The notes beneath the pieces were generated by a model. It did no database searches. It saw only the letters and a list, made by a program, of their open reading frames with translations, and was not told the origin of the DNA. Made by a program: the position numbers and the translations under genes. A stretch of 64,000 nt of DNA from NCBI GenBank assembly GCA_019279435.1, contig JAAALK010000079.1, positions 66,722,330 through 66,786,329 of the forward strand. The letters run 5' to 3'. The stretch comes from Zizania palustris. Its lineage: Eukaryota; Streptophyta; Magnoliopsida; Poales; Poaceae. This document shows positions 13,101-26,010 of this stretch, piece by piece (the first letter of the stretch is position 1; each line of letters begins with the position of its first letter).

Positions 13101-13203
13101 TGCGCGCTCTTTCGCCAGCTCACAAATTAAGCTCGGCGCCACCACACAGCGGAGCGCGCGGGAAGTGAGGAGACGATCGAGCTCACGAGCAAGCCCGCGC
13201 GAT

Positions 13204-15063
13204 ATGGTGACCGCGGAGGCGGGCGGCGGCCATGGCGCGGCGGCGGTGCTGCGGGAGGTGTCGACGGCGCGGTTCGCGAAGCAGGTGGTGCTTGGGCGGT
13301 GGTTCATGGTGTTCGCGTGCCTGCTGATCCTGTCGGCGTCGGGGGCGACGTACATCTTCGCCATCTACTCCAAGGTGCTCAAGTCGTCGCTGGGCTACGA
13401 CCAGCGCACTCTCAACACTCTCTCCTTCTTCAAGGACCTCGGCGCTAACGTCGGCGTCATCTCCGGGCTCATCAACGAGGTCACGCCGCCGTGGGTCGTG
13501 CTCTCCATGGGCGCCGCCATGAACCTTTTGGGCTACCTCATGATCTACCTCGCCATCGACGGCCGCACCGCGCGGCCACCCGTGTGGCTCATGTGCATCT
13601 ACATCTGCATCGGCGCCAACTCGCAGTCGTTCGCCAACACCGGCGCGCTCGTCACCTGCGTCAAGAACTTCCCGGAGAGCCGCGGTATCGTGCTCGGCCT
13701 GCTCAAGGGCTTCGTCGGCCTCAGCGGCGCCATCTTCACGCAACTCTACCTCGCCATCTACGGCGACGACGCCAAGTCGCTCGTGCTGCTCATCGCCTGG
13801 CTCCCCGCGGCCATCTCCATCCTGTTCGTCCACACCGTACGCATCATGCCGCACCGCCCCAGCCGCCGCGGCGTGGCCTCCGCCGCCACCGGAAATGACG
13901 CCTTCTTCTGCTTCCTCTACATCTCTATCGGGCTCGCCATCTACCTGCTCACCATGATCGTGGTGCAGAACCAGACGAACTTCTCGCACGCCGCCTACAC
14001 CGTGTCGGCCACCGCCCTCCTCCTCATCCTCTTCCTGCCACTCGGCGTCGTCATCAGGCAGGAGTACCGGATCAAGTGGGAGCTGGACGAGTCCCTCCGC
14101 GAGTCCCCCACTGTGACCGTCGAGAAGCCAGCTGCCGACGCCTTGCAGATGTCCGCGAACACCGTCGTCACCTCCACCGTCAAAACAGAGACAGAGGCGG
14201 CGGCGGCGTCGCCGCAGCCGCCGTCTTCTTGCCTCGGATCGTGCTTGAGGCACATGTTCAACCCGCCGCCGCAGGGGGAGGACTACTCCATTCTGCAGGC
14301 GCTGGTGAGCGTGGACATGCTGGTGCTGTTCCTCGCCACCATCTGCGGCGTCGGCGGCACGCTGACGGCGATCGACAACATGGGGCAGATCGGGCAGTCG
14401 CTGGGCTACCCGGCGAAGAGCATCAAGACCTTCATCTCGCTCATCAGCATCTGGAATTACGCCGGTAGGGTCACCTCCGGGTTCGCGTCGGAGATCTTCC
14501 TGACAAGGTACAAGTTCCCGCGGCCGCTGATGCTCACGCTGGTGCTCCTCCTCGCCTGCGTCGGCCACCTACTCATCGCCTTCGGCGTCTCGCAGTCGCT
14601 CTACGCCGCCTCCGTCATCATCGGCTTCTGCTTTGGCGCGCAGTGGCCGCTCCTCTTCGCCATCATCTCCGAGGTGTTCGGCCTCAAGTACTACTCCACG
14701 CTCTACAACTTCGGCTCCGTCGCGAGCCCCATCGGCGCCTACGTGCTCAACGTCCGCGTCGCAGGCTACCTCTACGACGTCGAGGCAGCCAAGCAGCACG
14801 GCGGCTCCCTGTCCGGCGGCGACAAGACGTGCCTCGGCGTCCAGTGCTTCAGGAAGTCGTTCCTCATCATCACGGCCGCCACCGTCGCCGGCGCACTCAT
14901 CTCGCTAGTGCTGGTCTGGAGGACCAGGAACTTCTACAAGGGCGACATCTACGCCAAGTTCCGGGACGACACCGCCGGCGACGAAGCTAACACCAACAGT
15001 ATCTCCGCCGTGGCCGAGTCAAAGTCAATCATAGTCAACGGTCATAACAGCAAGAAGGGATAG
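13204..15063 (+). CDS. Nodulin-like / NFD4-like MFS transporter
   Basis: A single-exon gene for a 619-residue multi-span membrane protein. The N-terminal half carries the nodulin-like domain: RWFMVFACLLILSASGATY, FAIYSKVLKSSLGYDQ and FFKDLGANVGVISGLINE, then helices rich in Gly/Ala (CVKNFPESRGIVLGLLKGFVG). A cytosolic loop of ~80 residues rich in Ser, Thr and Glu (about 295-365) separates it from the second bundle, which shows GVGGTLTAIDNMGQIG and FGAQWPLLFAIISEVFGLKYY. This two-half layout is that of the NUCLEAR FUSION DEFECTIVE 4-like group; the substrate is unknown. The ATG at 13204 is chosen because the frame has no earlier ATG after the TATA box (upstream in-frame codons begin with GTG). 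Very high GC (typical of grass intronless genes) keeps the antisense frames open; those are shadows. Confidence 0.93.
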   Translation: MVTAEAGGGHGAAAVLREVSTARFAKQVVLGRWFMVFACLLILSASGATYIFAIYSKVLKSSLGYDQRTLNTLSFFKDLGANVGVISGLINEVTPPWVVLSMGAAMNLLGYLMIYLAIDGRTARPPVWLMCIYICIGANSQSFANTGALVTCVKNFPESRGIVLGLLKGFVGLSGAIFTQLYLAIYGDDAKSLVLLIAWLPAAISILFVHTVRIMPHRPSRRGVASAATGNDAFFCFLYISIGLAIYLLTMIVVQNQTNFSHAAYTVSATALLLILFLPLGVVIRQEYRIKWELDESLRESPTVTVEKPAADALQMSANTVVTSTVKTETEAAAASPQPPSSCLGSCLRHMFNPPPQGEDYSILQALVSVDMLVLFLATICGVGGTLTAIDNMGQIGQSLGYPAKSIKTFISLISIWNYAGRVTSGFASEIFLTRYKFPRPLMLTLVLLLACVGHLLIAFGVSQSLYAASVIIGFCFGAQWPLLFAIISEVFGLKYYSTLYNFGSVASPIGAYVLNVRVAGYLYDVEAAKQHGGSLSGGDKTCLGVQCFRKSFLIITAATVAGALISLVLVWRTRNFYKGDIYAKFRDDTAGDEANTNSISAVAESKSIIVNGHNSKKG

Positions 15064-16731
15064 TGTACTAGAGCCCAAAGACCAAGCTTCCTATACTAAA
15101 ACCTGTACCTTCTTAGCTGAAAAGTCAAAACTCGTAGTAGAGAGTTTGATAGACAAATGCACTGCCCTTCCATCTAAATTGGAGGCAAAACCATTCAAAT
15201 TCCGAGAGCAAGTTGGTATCGGATCTTATTAGAATTTTGATATCGATTGTGTTTAGACGAAAATAGTATGAAGACGGGTGACGATAACACTAATTAACTA
15301 AGCTGTAAGAGTATAATTAAAGCAGTAAGAAGTTGGAGCTATGTCTGAAGATTGTGAGGTCTGAAAATGAGTTGGAGTTTTTGGCAGCTGCTGCATCCTG
15401 CTACTGTTTGCTGAGATAAGGATCAGGAGGCAGTGAGGAGTCCACGTTGGTTGTTTCTTTGCGTTTCAAAGCTTGCTTCGATCCACATATCGTACATGAC
15501 CAAAATTTTTGTCTGTCTTGAAACTGATAGTGATATTGACTCTATTGGATTCAGAGGGATGTGTAATAAATCAGCTATCCCAGAAAGGCTAAGGGGTGTG
15601 ATGCTTCATAAAATCTTCTTTCATCCATTGCTTAAAAATTAGCTCTAGAATTAGAAAATATAAAATCATACCATTAAACCTATAATGCATCATGATTACA
15701 ATTCTATTGAGACTAGAAGTGTATGAAAAGCTGTTCGAGAGTACAATTCACAAGGTCATATACTATTAAGGACCGGTTTAAAATATCAGCTAATCTATAT
15801 GGAATGGATCGAGATTGTGACCTACCAAACTATAAGCGAGTTTTTAAAGGAAGAACATTATAAGTAAGGTTTTCTTAGGAACGAATAAATTTTGAATAGA
15901 ATAATATAGGAGTTGATCTAGTTCTTACAAAATTTTTATAAAATTGACGTGTTTGAATTTGAAACGAGCCAAACCTTTTAGAGTGTTTTTGGTTAAGCTG
16001 TAGATTCTCAAGAAGCTGCTATAGAAAAACTGTTGTGAGCTATGAATTATAGAAAAACTAAGAAGTTGATTGATTGGAATAATTGCACATTTATATTTTG
16101 ATAGTTCATGATGTTTAGTTACATTATTAATAAAACAAATAATGTAACTTTTAAGACAATTGACTTTTAAATGACACAATTGACTTTTATCTCAACGTTT
16201 GACCATTTGTTTTATTCAAAAGATTTATACATATGCAAAAATATAAGTTATACTTAAAATACTCTCACTAATAAAACAAATTATAACAAAATAAATGATA
16301 TTTCATTTTTTTGAATAAGACGAAGGACCAAACGTTGAGATAAAAGTCAACTACGTCATTTAAAAGTGAACATAGGTAGTATATTTTACTAACATTTCAC
16401 TTTTTAAAATTTTACATGAACTGATATGTTTTAATAGCATAGTAGGTAATATTCATTTAAAGTTGAACAGATTTGAACTAAAAAGCTATGAAATCTGAGT
16501 TATATTAGTTTTTAAATTTGTATTATGAGATTCTGCAGATTCTAAAAAAAACTAAGTTATCAAAAAAATTGTTCGATTCATATTCGGCCGAGCTAGGAAT
16601 CTCGTTCAAAAATCTGAACCAAACAAACCTGGGAAAGATATTTATAGCCTATTTGAAAAGCCCAAAATATCACCTCGTCTTAATTGATGGGCCGAGATTA
16701 AGGCCCATAAACGAGGCCTTGGTATATCGAA
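15064..16731. other. Intergenic between MFS gene and cactin
   Basis: Contains the MFS 3' UTR, then AT-rich DNA. The flanks at about 15984 (GTGTTTTTGGTTAAGC) and 16605 (GAACCAAACAAACC) are weakly inverted and may bound an old element that carries the hairpin annotated separately. The cactin promoter follows. No gene seen. Confidence 0.4.
16157..16372. mobile_element. Stowaway-like hairpin MITE, ~215 bp
   Basis: The two arms are inverted over about 60 bases: TTGACTTTTATCTCAACGTTTG at the left and CAAACGTTGAGATAAAAGTCAA at the right, plus flanking ATTTAAAAGT segments. The motif AACGTTTGACC...TTATTCAAAA is typical of abundant rice Stowaway-class MITEs. Transcription through it would give a long hairpin RNA. 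It lies ~360 bases upstream of the cactin ATG. Confidence 0.6.
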
Positions 16732-19700
16732 ATGTGGCCACGAGGCGGCGCCGGCATCCCTCCCACCGCCGACATGCCTAAGGAGGAGCGCGACAGCGAG
16801 GGCCGGCGGAGGCGACGACGGCGCAGCCCGTCGCCGTCCGGATCGGACGACGCCTCCGAATCGAGCGGATCGCATCGCCGGAGTCGGAGCCGCCAGCGCC
16901 GCAAGAGCCGCCGGAGGGACACCCCTTCATCCAGCGACTCTCAGGCGTCGGACTCTGGGTCGGACTCCGGCGGTCGACGACGGAAAAAGAGCGGAAGCCG
17001 GAAGCGTGCGGAAGTCAGCGAGGAGCAGATCGTGGAGTACATGGCTAAGAAGGCGCAGAAGAAGGTATTGGGCGGTGCGGGTCGGGGTTTCCGTTTGGTT
17101 AGCTACGTAGGGTTTTCGTTTCTAACTCGCTGTTGGTGTTGGCTGTGCAGGCAGAGAAGGTGGCGAAGAAGATGAAGGCGAATGCCGTGTCGGGTTACTG
17201 CAATGACTCAAACCCCTTTGGCGATCCCAACTTGACAGAGAAGTATGCACATCCGTTTCCCTCTTCAACCACATTATACATTCCATTAGTACTGATGTTG
17301 CTTTGCTGAGTAGAAATTTGGGATGAGATTTGTTTGAAGTATGTCATTGGTGGCATAAAAAGGAGACCAAAATTATCCCTGTCCCTTTATTTATTTGTTG
17401 CCCTACTATTGTTATATATCTAGAATTCTAGATAAATACAGATTGGTGATTACTCACAATCGACCAGTCATTGATAGTAGTTGGGAGTTTTAACTTATTT
17501 AGTGATGGCTTCTTTCATCTTAACTAGCTCAATTTTGACACATATGACTATAAACATATGTATCTTGTACAAAATAAAAATATTTCTTGGTTACAAGTGC
17601 AGTTCAATCAAAAATATAAATGTGTGGCATTTAAGGAAACTAATAATTATACTTTGGGGGGACATCAAGGTGTTTTGTTTTCATCTCTCCCATATATTGA
17701 CTTGATATGGGTAGGTATTTATCAGTTGCAGTTTGCATAGTGATGTTAGTATGAAAGTGCTGTTGGATACACTTCAGATCCTAGTTTGTTTGTAATCCAT
17801 ATTTGTTGTATTTTCACTCAAGTTGCTTACACTTTTTAGGGAACACACAAAAGCTTTGTGCATACTCTGACTGTTCAAAAATGATGGTTGCAACCTTGTC
17901 TTGTTGTAGGTTTGTTTGGCGAAAGAAGATTGAGCGTGATGTATCTCAAGGGCAAAAGGTGGACATTTCTGTGAAATCTGAAAAGAAGAAACAGAGAGAA
18001 AGAATGGTACTTCCTTTTTTGACTTTTAGTACTCTGAACTTTAAATCTTATGATATGAGCATCATTGACATACTTTCTGAACTTGGAGATGACTCTTCAA
18101 ATAATCAACAGGGATACTTTTTACTTTGAAGGAGCTTAACTCATGTTATTCATTCTAGGATCATAAAAATATTATCCTGTAGTGATATAGTCACCTTACC
18201 AGATTAGAAGTATATTACTATCAACTGTCATTATGTGTGAAGGGCTTGTGGCCAGTGGCCACAGTTCATTATAACATGCTGGGGGTGAGAATACCTATAG
18301 TTTTAGAAAACACATATTGAGAAACATCGGATTAGTACCATTAGCATCATTGCACAGATGCCTTCACCAAAAGAATTACAGTCTAGAATGTGTATACATG
18401 TAAATTTGCACATTAGTAGAGATTATATGGGCTGGTCTATTTCCTGCAAGAATAGCATTGGTTTGGTGGTTTGTAGAAGCAATTTTATGGTTGATGACTA
18501 TCTTTCAAGGTATTGTAAATAGGTCACTGGGCTGCAATTTCACTGTTTTTTCTTAATATAGGCTGAAATAGAGAAGGTTAAGAAAAGAAGGGAGGAAAGA
18601 GCAATCGAAAAGGCACAGCATGAGGAGGAAATGGTATGCACATATCTCCAATTGCATTTAATCTTCTCTTTGTTCAAGTAACATTGTTTGTGGAACTAAA
18701 TGTTAATATCTGTATTTCATAGGCATTGTTAGCCAGAGAAAGAGCACGAGCTGAGTTTCAGGATTGGGAGAAGAAAGAGGAAGAGGTTCATATTTTACAA
18801 CCTGAGGAATATCATGTAGTTTGTGTTGAATTCAAATGGGACAATTATTTATGTAACAGTTTTTTTATGTTTTAATGCAGTTTCATTTTGATCAAAGCAA
18901 AGTTAGGTCTGAGATCAGGTTACGGGAGGGACGAACAAAACCTATCGATATTCTCCTGAAAAATCTCAATTTCACAGAAGAATTTGATGTCGAATTAAAT
19001 GAGCCCTACTTGGTGTTTAAGGTAAATTGCACTTCTTTTAGATTAGAGTGGAAAGAAGGGGAAACACATGTAGGTGTCTGAATGAATTTGAGAAATATTC
19101 ACTCCAGATGTTCCCACTTCCTCCATACAGCCCACATCTGAAAGAGGTCATTTTCCTCTTAACACATTAAGTTATGTCATTGGCTAAATACAGGGATTGG
19201 CAGTAAAGGATATGGAAGAGCTACGTGATGACATTAAGATGCATCTTGATCTGGACAGGGAAAGCCAAATAAATGTCACATACTGGGAGGTGTGTATATT
19301 AGCTCAACTTCTTTAATATTTATCCGTTTCTTGAAGAATCATATGACTGATAGTGATATATGTATGATGCATACCCTATTGCTGTTGATTGAGGTTAGCG
19401 TCGAATTGGCATATAGTCCTAAATAGTAGTCTACCGTCTTGATTTTTTTATTCGTTGTGTTCGGTTGGATCTTGGCAATATTATATGTTGTAGTGTGCCA
19501 AAACATATTTTTAGCTTCTATTTGATTTGCCCATATGTTTTCACAGAATCTAAGTCAAATTGAGTGTTCCTAATATGACAGGAGGAACTAATATGTTCAG
19601 TTTCTTTGATACCATGTTGCTCTATTGATCTAAATAGCAAGAATGCTCACACTTGACCAAATGTCCATGTTTAATTTCAATTTCATCAGGCACTCATGGT

Positions 19701-22323
19701 GGTATGTGACTGGGAGCTAGGTGAGGCTCGGAAAAGAGATGCTTTGGATCGGGCTAGGGTGCGTGGTGAGGAACCACCCCTGATGTCCTTTCAGAAGAGA
19801 GAGGTTTACATGCAAGTATTGAGGGTGATGTAAAGGATCTTTTGGAGGGCAAGACTTCCACAGAGCTAGAAGAGATGCAAAGTCAAATTGAGTCCCAAAT
19901 GCGCTCTGGAACAGCAAAAGTTGTTGAATACTGGGAGGCAATTCTGAAGCGCCTTCATATTTATAAGGCAAAGGTATGTCATGCTCAAAGACACTGAAAA
20001 AATTACTCTTCTTTTTCTTGTAAAAAATGTGATTCCAGTCATAACATTATGTCTTTGTATCATATTCAGATCCATGTGATCTGGAGTTTTATACAAACTT
20101 TGAGCAGGCCTGTGAAGCTGCTTCGTGTACCTTTGAGTTTGCAGTTTAGATGGTTGCAGAGTTGATAAATAGTGTATAATGAGGGAATGGCTTACCTTTT
20201 TGCATTTCAGGCTTGCCTGAGGGAAATCCATGCTTCTTTCTTGCGGAAACATCTACATCATCTGGAGCATCCTGGTGCTGCTGAACAGGATGTGGAAGCT
20301 GAGGAAGAAATCAACACTAAAGAGGAAAATGCAATGCATGATGATGAAGAAGGTTTTGTTTTGTTTCTGAAATTCTGATCATTCAAATACCCCTTTTCTT
20401 CTGTAACTCTAGTGATTCTTAGTTCTGATACACGCTTTATGTGTAGATGATAAGCGATATTCACCTGAACCTATAGCTGAGCAAACAGAGAGCCATTTGG
20501 ATGAAGAAGCCGGATCCTTTTCTCCTGAGCTAATGCATGTCAATGAAGATGAAGAGGCAATTGATCCTGAAGAGGACAAAGCAGAACTGGTACTGTCCTG
20601 GTTCCTGCTACATTTAACTTTTAACAAATGCTAAGAAAAATAGTAGTAGTTAATTTTATGTAGTGCAGCTAACTGTAATTGAATTATCAAATACAAGTTG
20701 ACAGTAATTACTAACTAGATACCTTATTGTGCAAGAATTTTTAAATATGAGTTGACAGTAATTAGTAATTAGACACCATACTGTGCAACAAGAGAAGTTC
20801 ATCAACAACCCTATGATACAACTGTTATTAGGATAATATTCCAGTGAGATATTTTCTTAGATAGCTTATTAAAGAACCAGCTGGTCTGTCGTGCATGTTT
20901 ACCCTGAGAAAGGTTGTTTGTTTCATTGTGGACTCTTGGTGATAATGAAAATCCATTAGTTTCCTTGTGGACTCTCCATGATAATGCACTTAAAAGCCAC
21001 TACCACTTGTTGGGTAAGGCGTATTATCATTGGAGTCTGCATACAACAGGAAAATGTTTTCTCAATTCAGGATTACATCAATAAGTACATTCATGAATCA
21101 TGAGTTGGTTGCACATTTTAAATGAGGTTGGCAATTCATAGATATCCGTTTTACTTTGAATTAATCTCCAGGATCGAAAACGTGAAGCTGTAGTTATGGA
21201 GCATCAAAAGAAAGTTCAGCAGGCCATCACAGCGAAGGCAAGAGTACCTGATGAGATGGAAGTGAAAGCAATGAAAGCAATGGGAGCCATGGAGGAAGGG
21301 GATACAGTATTTGGTTCAGGTGCTGAAGTGAACCTTGATTCACAGGTAATATGAATTATTTTATCTAGGAATATATTAATGCTATTATATCACTTTGCCT
21401 TCTAAAGATAACAGTATCTGCATACCCCCTACGGTCCAATATTATGTTTGTATTCTGGATTCGCTTAATGGTTAGGCTTACCGGAATCAGCTTGCACCAT
21501 GTATATTACTATGGCAAGTTTTTAACCCTCCTACAGAAAACCCATAACCACCCATTTCTGATAAAGGGTGGTCTTGTTGGATCATGATCCTTATGCACAA
21601 TGCCTTACACATAATTTCTGTCATGAAGAGCTTCACATCTCATTTCCTCTTCAAACTCCAAGCTTATTTGATCTGGTTTTGTACACATTAAAATATTAGT
21701 GCAAAGCTACTTTCCATATTGTGGAGGACAACTTGCTTTTACATCGTAGAAGCCTTATTTAGCAACTTGAGTGCACTGGTCTATTTTGAGTTAACTTGTA
21801 TGCACTCTGACCTTGGTGCTGATGGAAATATGCCTGTTTAATGTGCTCACAGGTGTATTGGTGGCATGACAAGTACCGGCCAAGAAAACCAAAGTACTTC
21901 AATCGGGTGCATACTGGCTATGAATGGAACAAGTACAACCAGACACATTATGATCATGACAACCCGCCACCTAAAATTGTCCAGGGCTACAAGTTCAATA
22001 TATTTTATCCTGACCTGGTGGATAAATCGAAAGCACCGGTATACACGATAGAGAAAGACGGTAGCAGCGGCGAGACATGCCTCATAAGATTTCATGCCGG
22101 CCCTCCATATGAGGATATTGTAAGCCTTCAGCCTTGTATCTTCCGCATAATTCTGTAGTAGTTTCATGGGCACTTCACTTAGTTACTTTGTTTTGCTCAC
22201 CAGGCTTTCCGTATTGTCAACAAGGAGTGGGAGTACTCCCATAAGAAGGGCTTCAAGTGCACATTTGAACGTGGGATTCTCCATCTCTATTTCAACTTCA
22301 AGCGCCACCGCTACAGGCGATAA
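16732..22323 (+). CDS. CACTIN: Cactin (conserved nuclear, splicing-linked protein), one apparent frameshift
   Basis: Thirteen exons: 16732-17064, 17151-17242, 17910-18006, 18562-18633, 18723-18785, 18881-19021, 19194-19289, 19690-19973, 20211-20352, 20447-20589, 21172-21345, 21853-22119, 22204-22323. Cactin is a nuclear-speckle protein found across eukaryotes, tied to splicing and, in plants, to embryo development. The first ~110 residues are Arg/Ser-rich (RRRRRRRSPSPSGSDD). Charged coiled-coil stretches follow, then the mid-domain (RTKPIDILLKNL, VTYWEALMVVCDWEL), an acidic stretch, and the C-terminal cactin domain (YWWHDKYRPRKPKYFNRVHTG, FHAGPPYEDIAF, ending LYFNFKRHRYRR). The exons total 2024 nt, one short of 675 codons. 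The C run at 19777-19780 in exon 8 lacks one base: GEEPP runs into a stop, while SEERGLHASIEGD continues in the next frame. An alternative start is the ATG at 16774. Confidence 0.93.
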
Positions 22324-22846
22324 AATACTGCCCAAGGAACAGAAGTTGATCCATTTGGCTGTAAAATAAGTCCGCTCTGCATCTCTTACATGAGCATATG
22401 TGTGCAAATCAGATACCACGCTGGAGCCAACGACACATGCTCATCCTACATTTGTACCAGACGAGGACATAAGGTTGGCAACGTTTTTGTTAGCGATCAT
22501 GTAAGGTAGCAGGCATGCTTAAGGTCCGTGTACATTATTTTTTCTGCTTTGCCCATTCGATTACAAAATCAGTAGTCAGATCTGTACATCGAATGCCCTC
22601 TGTTTGTCGAGATATTTTTAAAAAACATAGGTTAACTTTATCTGTGTCATTGATCCTGTGGAGTTTGAAGTTGCAAAGGTACGAGTATGCCGTCAGAACA
22701 CTGATGTTAAGATTAAAGTGGGTGAGCTCATCCATTATGATCAAATTGCTGTTGTCAGTTTATTCTTATTTTACGGAGTGTCCACATCTTTTACATGCAC
22801 CGGTTTAAAGCAACCATTCACCATCTATATATACTTGTATTTGATC

Positions 22847-22852
22847 AATAAA
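22847..22852 (+). terminator. Candidate polyadenylation signal of cactin
   Basis: AATAAA lies about 525 bases after the cactin stop codon, in AT-rich 3' flanking DNA. Plant signals are loose, so other sites may be used. Confidence 0.3.
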
Positions 22853-22921
22853 GTGAACACAAGATTCATCCTCTCTAGTTCGGTTCCTTTGTCTTTGTCA
22901 CAATCTTACCTGATTACCGGT

Positions 22922-23035
22922 TTGATTGACAATGTGATACCCAAATGGAGTTAATAAGCTTGATGTAATGTGAGTTTGTTTTGATTGACAATGTGATACT
23001 GAAATGAAATTAATAAGCTTGATGTAACGTGTAAC
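22922..23035. repeat. 59-bp imperfect tandem duplication
   Basis: Two adjacent copies of TTGATTGACAATGTGATAC...TTAATAAGCTTGATGTAA, with period 59 and a few substitutions, lie in the distal 3' flank of cactin. Confidence 0.8.
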
Positions 23036-24494
23036 CGCCAAAATTTTTGCATTAAAAGTAAAAAAAATGGCACGCGAGATTTGCGGGTAAGCTCCCGCAC
23101 GTACAGCTGATTTGCACAAGGATCGGAGCTTCACCCCGACCGAGACGACGGTATACGAGGCGGCTGCTGCTATGCTCTGTTCTCGCGCCATGGAACGGCG
23201 TACGGTTACCTGTGTTGCGGTTAATTTCATGAGCGACGTCAGTGGCGTCTATTCAATGTGTCACATCCCTTGATTGCACCATTTCATTTTTATATAAATA
23301 TGCAATCAATTATCAATAAACTGCACATGGCTATCTCTGTGTTCATTCTCTTGTTTTGGTTCAATCTCGTTCTTACGTTCCCGATTTACAACAACCTGGC
23401 CTGTTTGTTAGCTCGAGGGTTGGGGCCGGATGATATGGGCCACCTGTCAGTGAAAACGCGGGTGGTTCTCCCCTGCTTGGTGAACACGTCGTTACCAAGG
23501 TGACTGGATGAAAATCAACAGCAGAAATGCACAAGACGACCGTCAAAGTCAACGGATTGTAATGCGTCAAACAATCCATTTACGATATACCCCCTCAAAC
23601 AAACAGTCGATATACTCTCCCTGTCCTCTACAGAGACTTTAATTTTTTTTTAGCATCAAAAATTTATCCCATAGAATTTTACTAAGCAGGTTGTAATCAG
23701 TCTTATCCGTATAAAAATTGACAATTGACAATTCTTTCCTTTGGCTTTGGGTAATGATTGTTTCCTTTTGGCTAACTAGCAAAATGTTCATGCTTTGGTA
23801 CGAAAAAAATATTGTAATGTTATCTAAAATAAATCAAATATACTTTTATATGATATATATTATTCAATTTTAATTATACATGTCAATCCATTTTATTAAT
23901 TTGTTATGTAATATTAAATAGTATCGAGTAGTAAACTAAAAAACTACCATGGAAGTAAATGAGTGGCAGATTCACCACTTTTAAAGAGAGTATATGTGTG
24001 TATATTAAATGTCATCAGTTAAAACACCTGACATAAAACCCAGCACGATTGGAATTAGTAAGTAGTAACTCAGCTAACATAATTAATTAGGAGTATCTAT
24101 ATAGTATATAATTTATCCTTACCACTGTATTGTCAAAATTTCGCTAAAAGTAAAGTCTTTTTTGACGAAAAAATGCAATTTAACAACTACAAACCGTCAC
24201 TGACTACCCGTTGTTTTTGTTCTTAAATAGGACACGAAATCATCCCTCCATTCCAGCTATCGCTTCTACTGCAGAAACATCAATGACGAATGAAGATGAC
24301 TCGGAGTAAAAAGAACAGGCAAGTACATTTCCAATCCAAGTATCAGAAGTTTTATTAGACTGAAGAGTTAGTTCCCACTCCACATCGAACTTTGCAGCAT
24401 TTCAAGAGGGCAATTGAAATCCCAACATGGGCCCCTTACCACTGAAAGAAGCCACAGCTTGGTACTAAACTGGGAATGCAGGCATGGAAATAAC
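23036..24494. other. Convergent intergenic region
   Basis: Lies between the 3' ends of cactin (plus) and the thioredoxin (minus). It is mostly AT-rich with a GC-richer patch at about 23080-23240 and 23400-23520. The last ~130 bases are the thioredoxin 3' UTR. No gene recognised. Confidence 0.45.
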
Positions 24495-25976
24495 TTAGGA
24501 TGAGGAGGATGAGATGAACATGTTGATTTTCCTCTCGAGCTCATCCTTCTTAGCACCAACCACGCGACTCACCTCCCGCCCACTCTTGATTAGTACGAAG
24601 GTCGGCATAGCCTCTACTTTCCATTGCCTTGCCACTTCCTACAAATTTCAGATTCACCACCATTAAGAAAACATCCAACACTTGTACATTAAAGAAGAAG
24701 CAGAAACACTCCCGAGTGAATGCTCGGATTGCCACGACAGGCCTGTAATGGAACTAAACCTTTTTGGTCCTTGATACATATAAACAAAATACAATAGTTT
24801 GGTATAACATTACGTCTTTTTGGTGATATAACTTTATATATCATAATTCAGATGTACACATTTGGTGCATCCAAGTAGTGTGTCATGGAACCATCATTCC
24901 CAGCCAGCTATTTTTCAGTGTGTTGTTTTCAAACATACATAACAATCCATTGCAGTACGCTGGAATGAGACAAAATTCTGTTAGCTATGGGTATAATGAT
25001 ACTTTCCGTGATTTTAGGCTGTACCTAAGCAAACCCTTCTTGTCGCCTTAAACAAGTACCCATAAACCATGAATACCCACTTAACCCACGTCTTCCCAAA
25101 AGATAATCCATGGTGTGATCTAAACTGATAAAGAGGCCAAGAGGGTATATGTATGACTATAGTCTACAAGACTCTATTCTTCATTCCTGTTTGGGTGAAT
25201 TCTTAGACCATTATCAAGTGAAATCACTCAAACCAAAGGCAATTTCATCAAAGGAAAACAGTATATGCAAAGTGTCCCAGGACAATGCAAGACAGAAGAG
25301 TGTCATCACACTGGACTCCATGTCTGGTTCTACCGTTCTAGTGGCCAGACATTAGACAACTAACTTAAATACTATGAGAAGAATCAAATTCATATACAAT
25401 CAAAACATCTCACTAAATACAAATGAGCTTCCCAGTTCCCAGACTATGCAACCAAGCACGTTTCTATCATAGTTCTTATGGGAAAATTATCTGATCTGAG
25501 CCAATTTTGGCTTCCATTAGCTCAAAACAAGCGTAAGGTAACTACTAACTACTACCATAAGGTAATAATAACAGAGCCAGGATAAATCAAATCTTTTCCC
25601 CTTCCAACTTCACAAGACGGCAATCGGCAAATACGCCCTAATTTGGTGCTCCCAGCTGAATTGAGCGAGCTGGTAAAGGATATCAGCTGTTTATTTGGCC
25701 TCGATGTCGTGAATAACCAAGCGAAACATAAGGGGGAAAAAGCAAGGCAAGCGAATTCGCAGGAACAGTACCGAGAGCTCGTCGACGTCGATCTTGAGGA
25801 AGACGGCGTCGGTGAAGCGGGAGGCCATCTCCTTGAATGACGGCTCGATGAAGCGGCAGGGACCGCACCACGACGCCGAGAAGTCGATCACCATCTTCCG
25901 CAAGCAAGAGGCCCAACACCAGCACGTTCAGATCCAAAGCACGAGACGTCGAGCAGGATCAGATGAAGGAGGGAGG

Positions 25977-26010
<34 letters not shown>

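Noticed and set aside
13165..13203. Upstream extension of the MFS protein from a GTG
   Set aside because: Nuclear plant genes start at ATG; the first in-frame ATG after the TATA box is 13204 and gives the normal N-terminus.
13183..14568. 461-codon open frame on the minus strand
   Set aside because: It lies wholly antisense to the intronless MFS gene; extreme GC bias keeps it open. The composition (Arg/Asp/Glu/Gly-rich, no domain) is that of a shadow frame.
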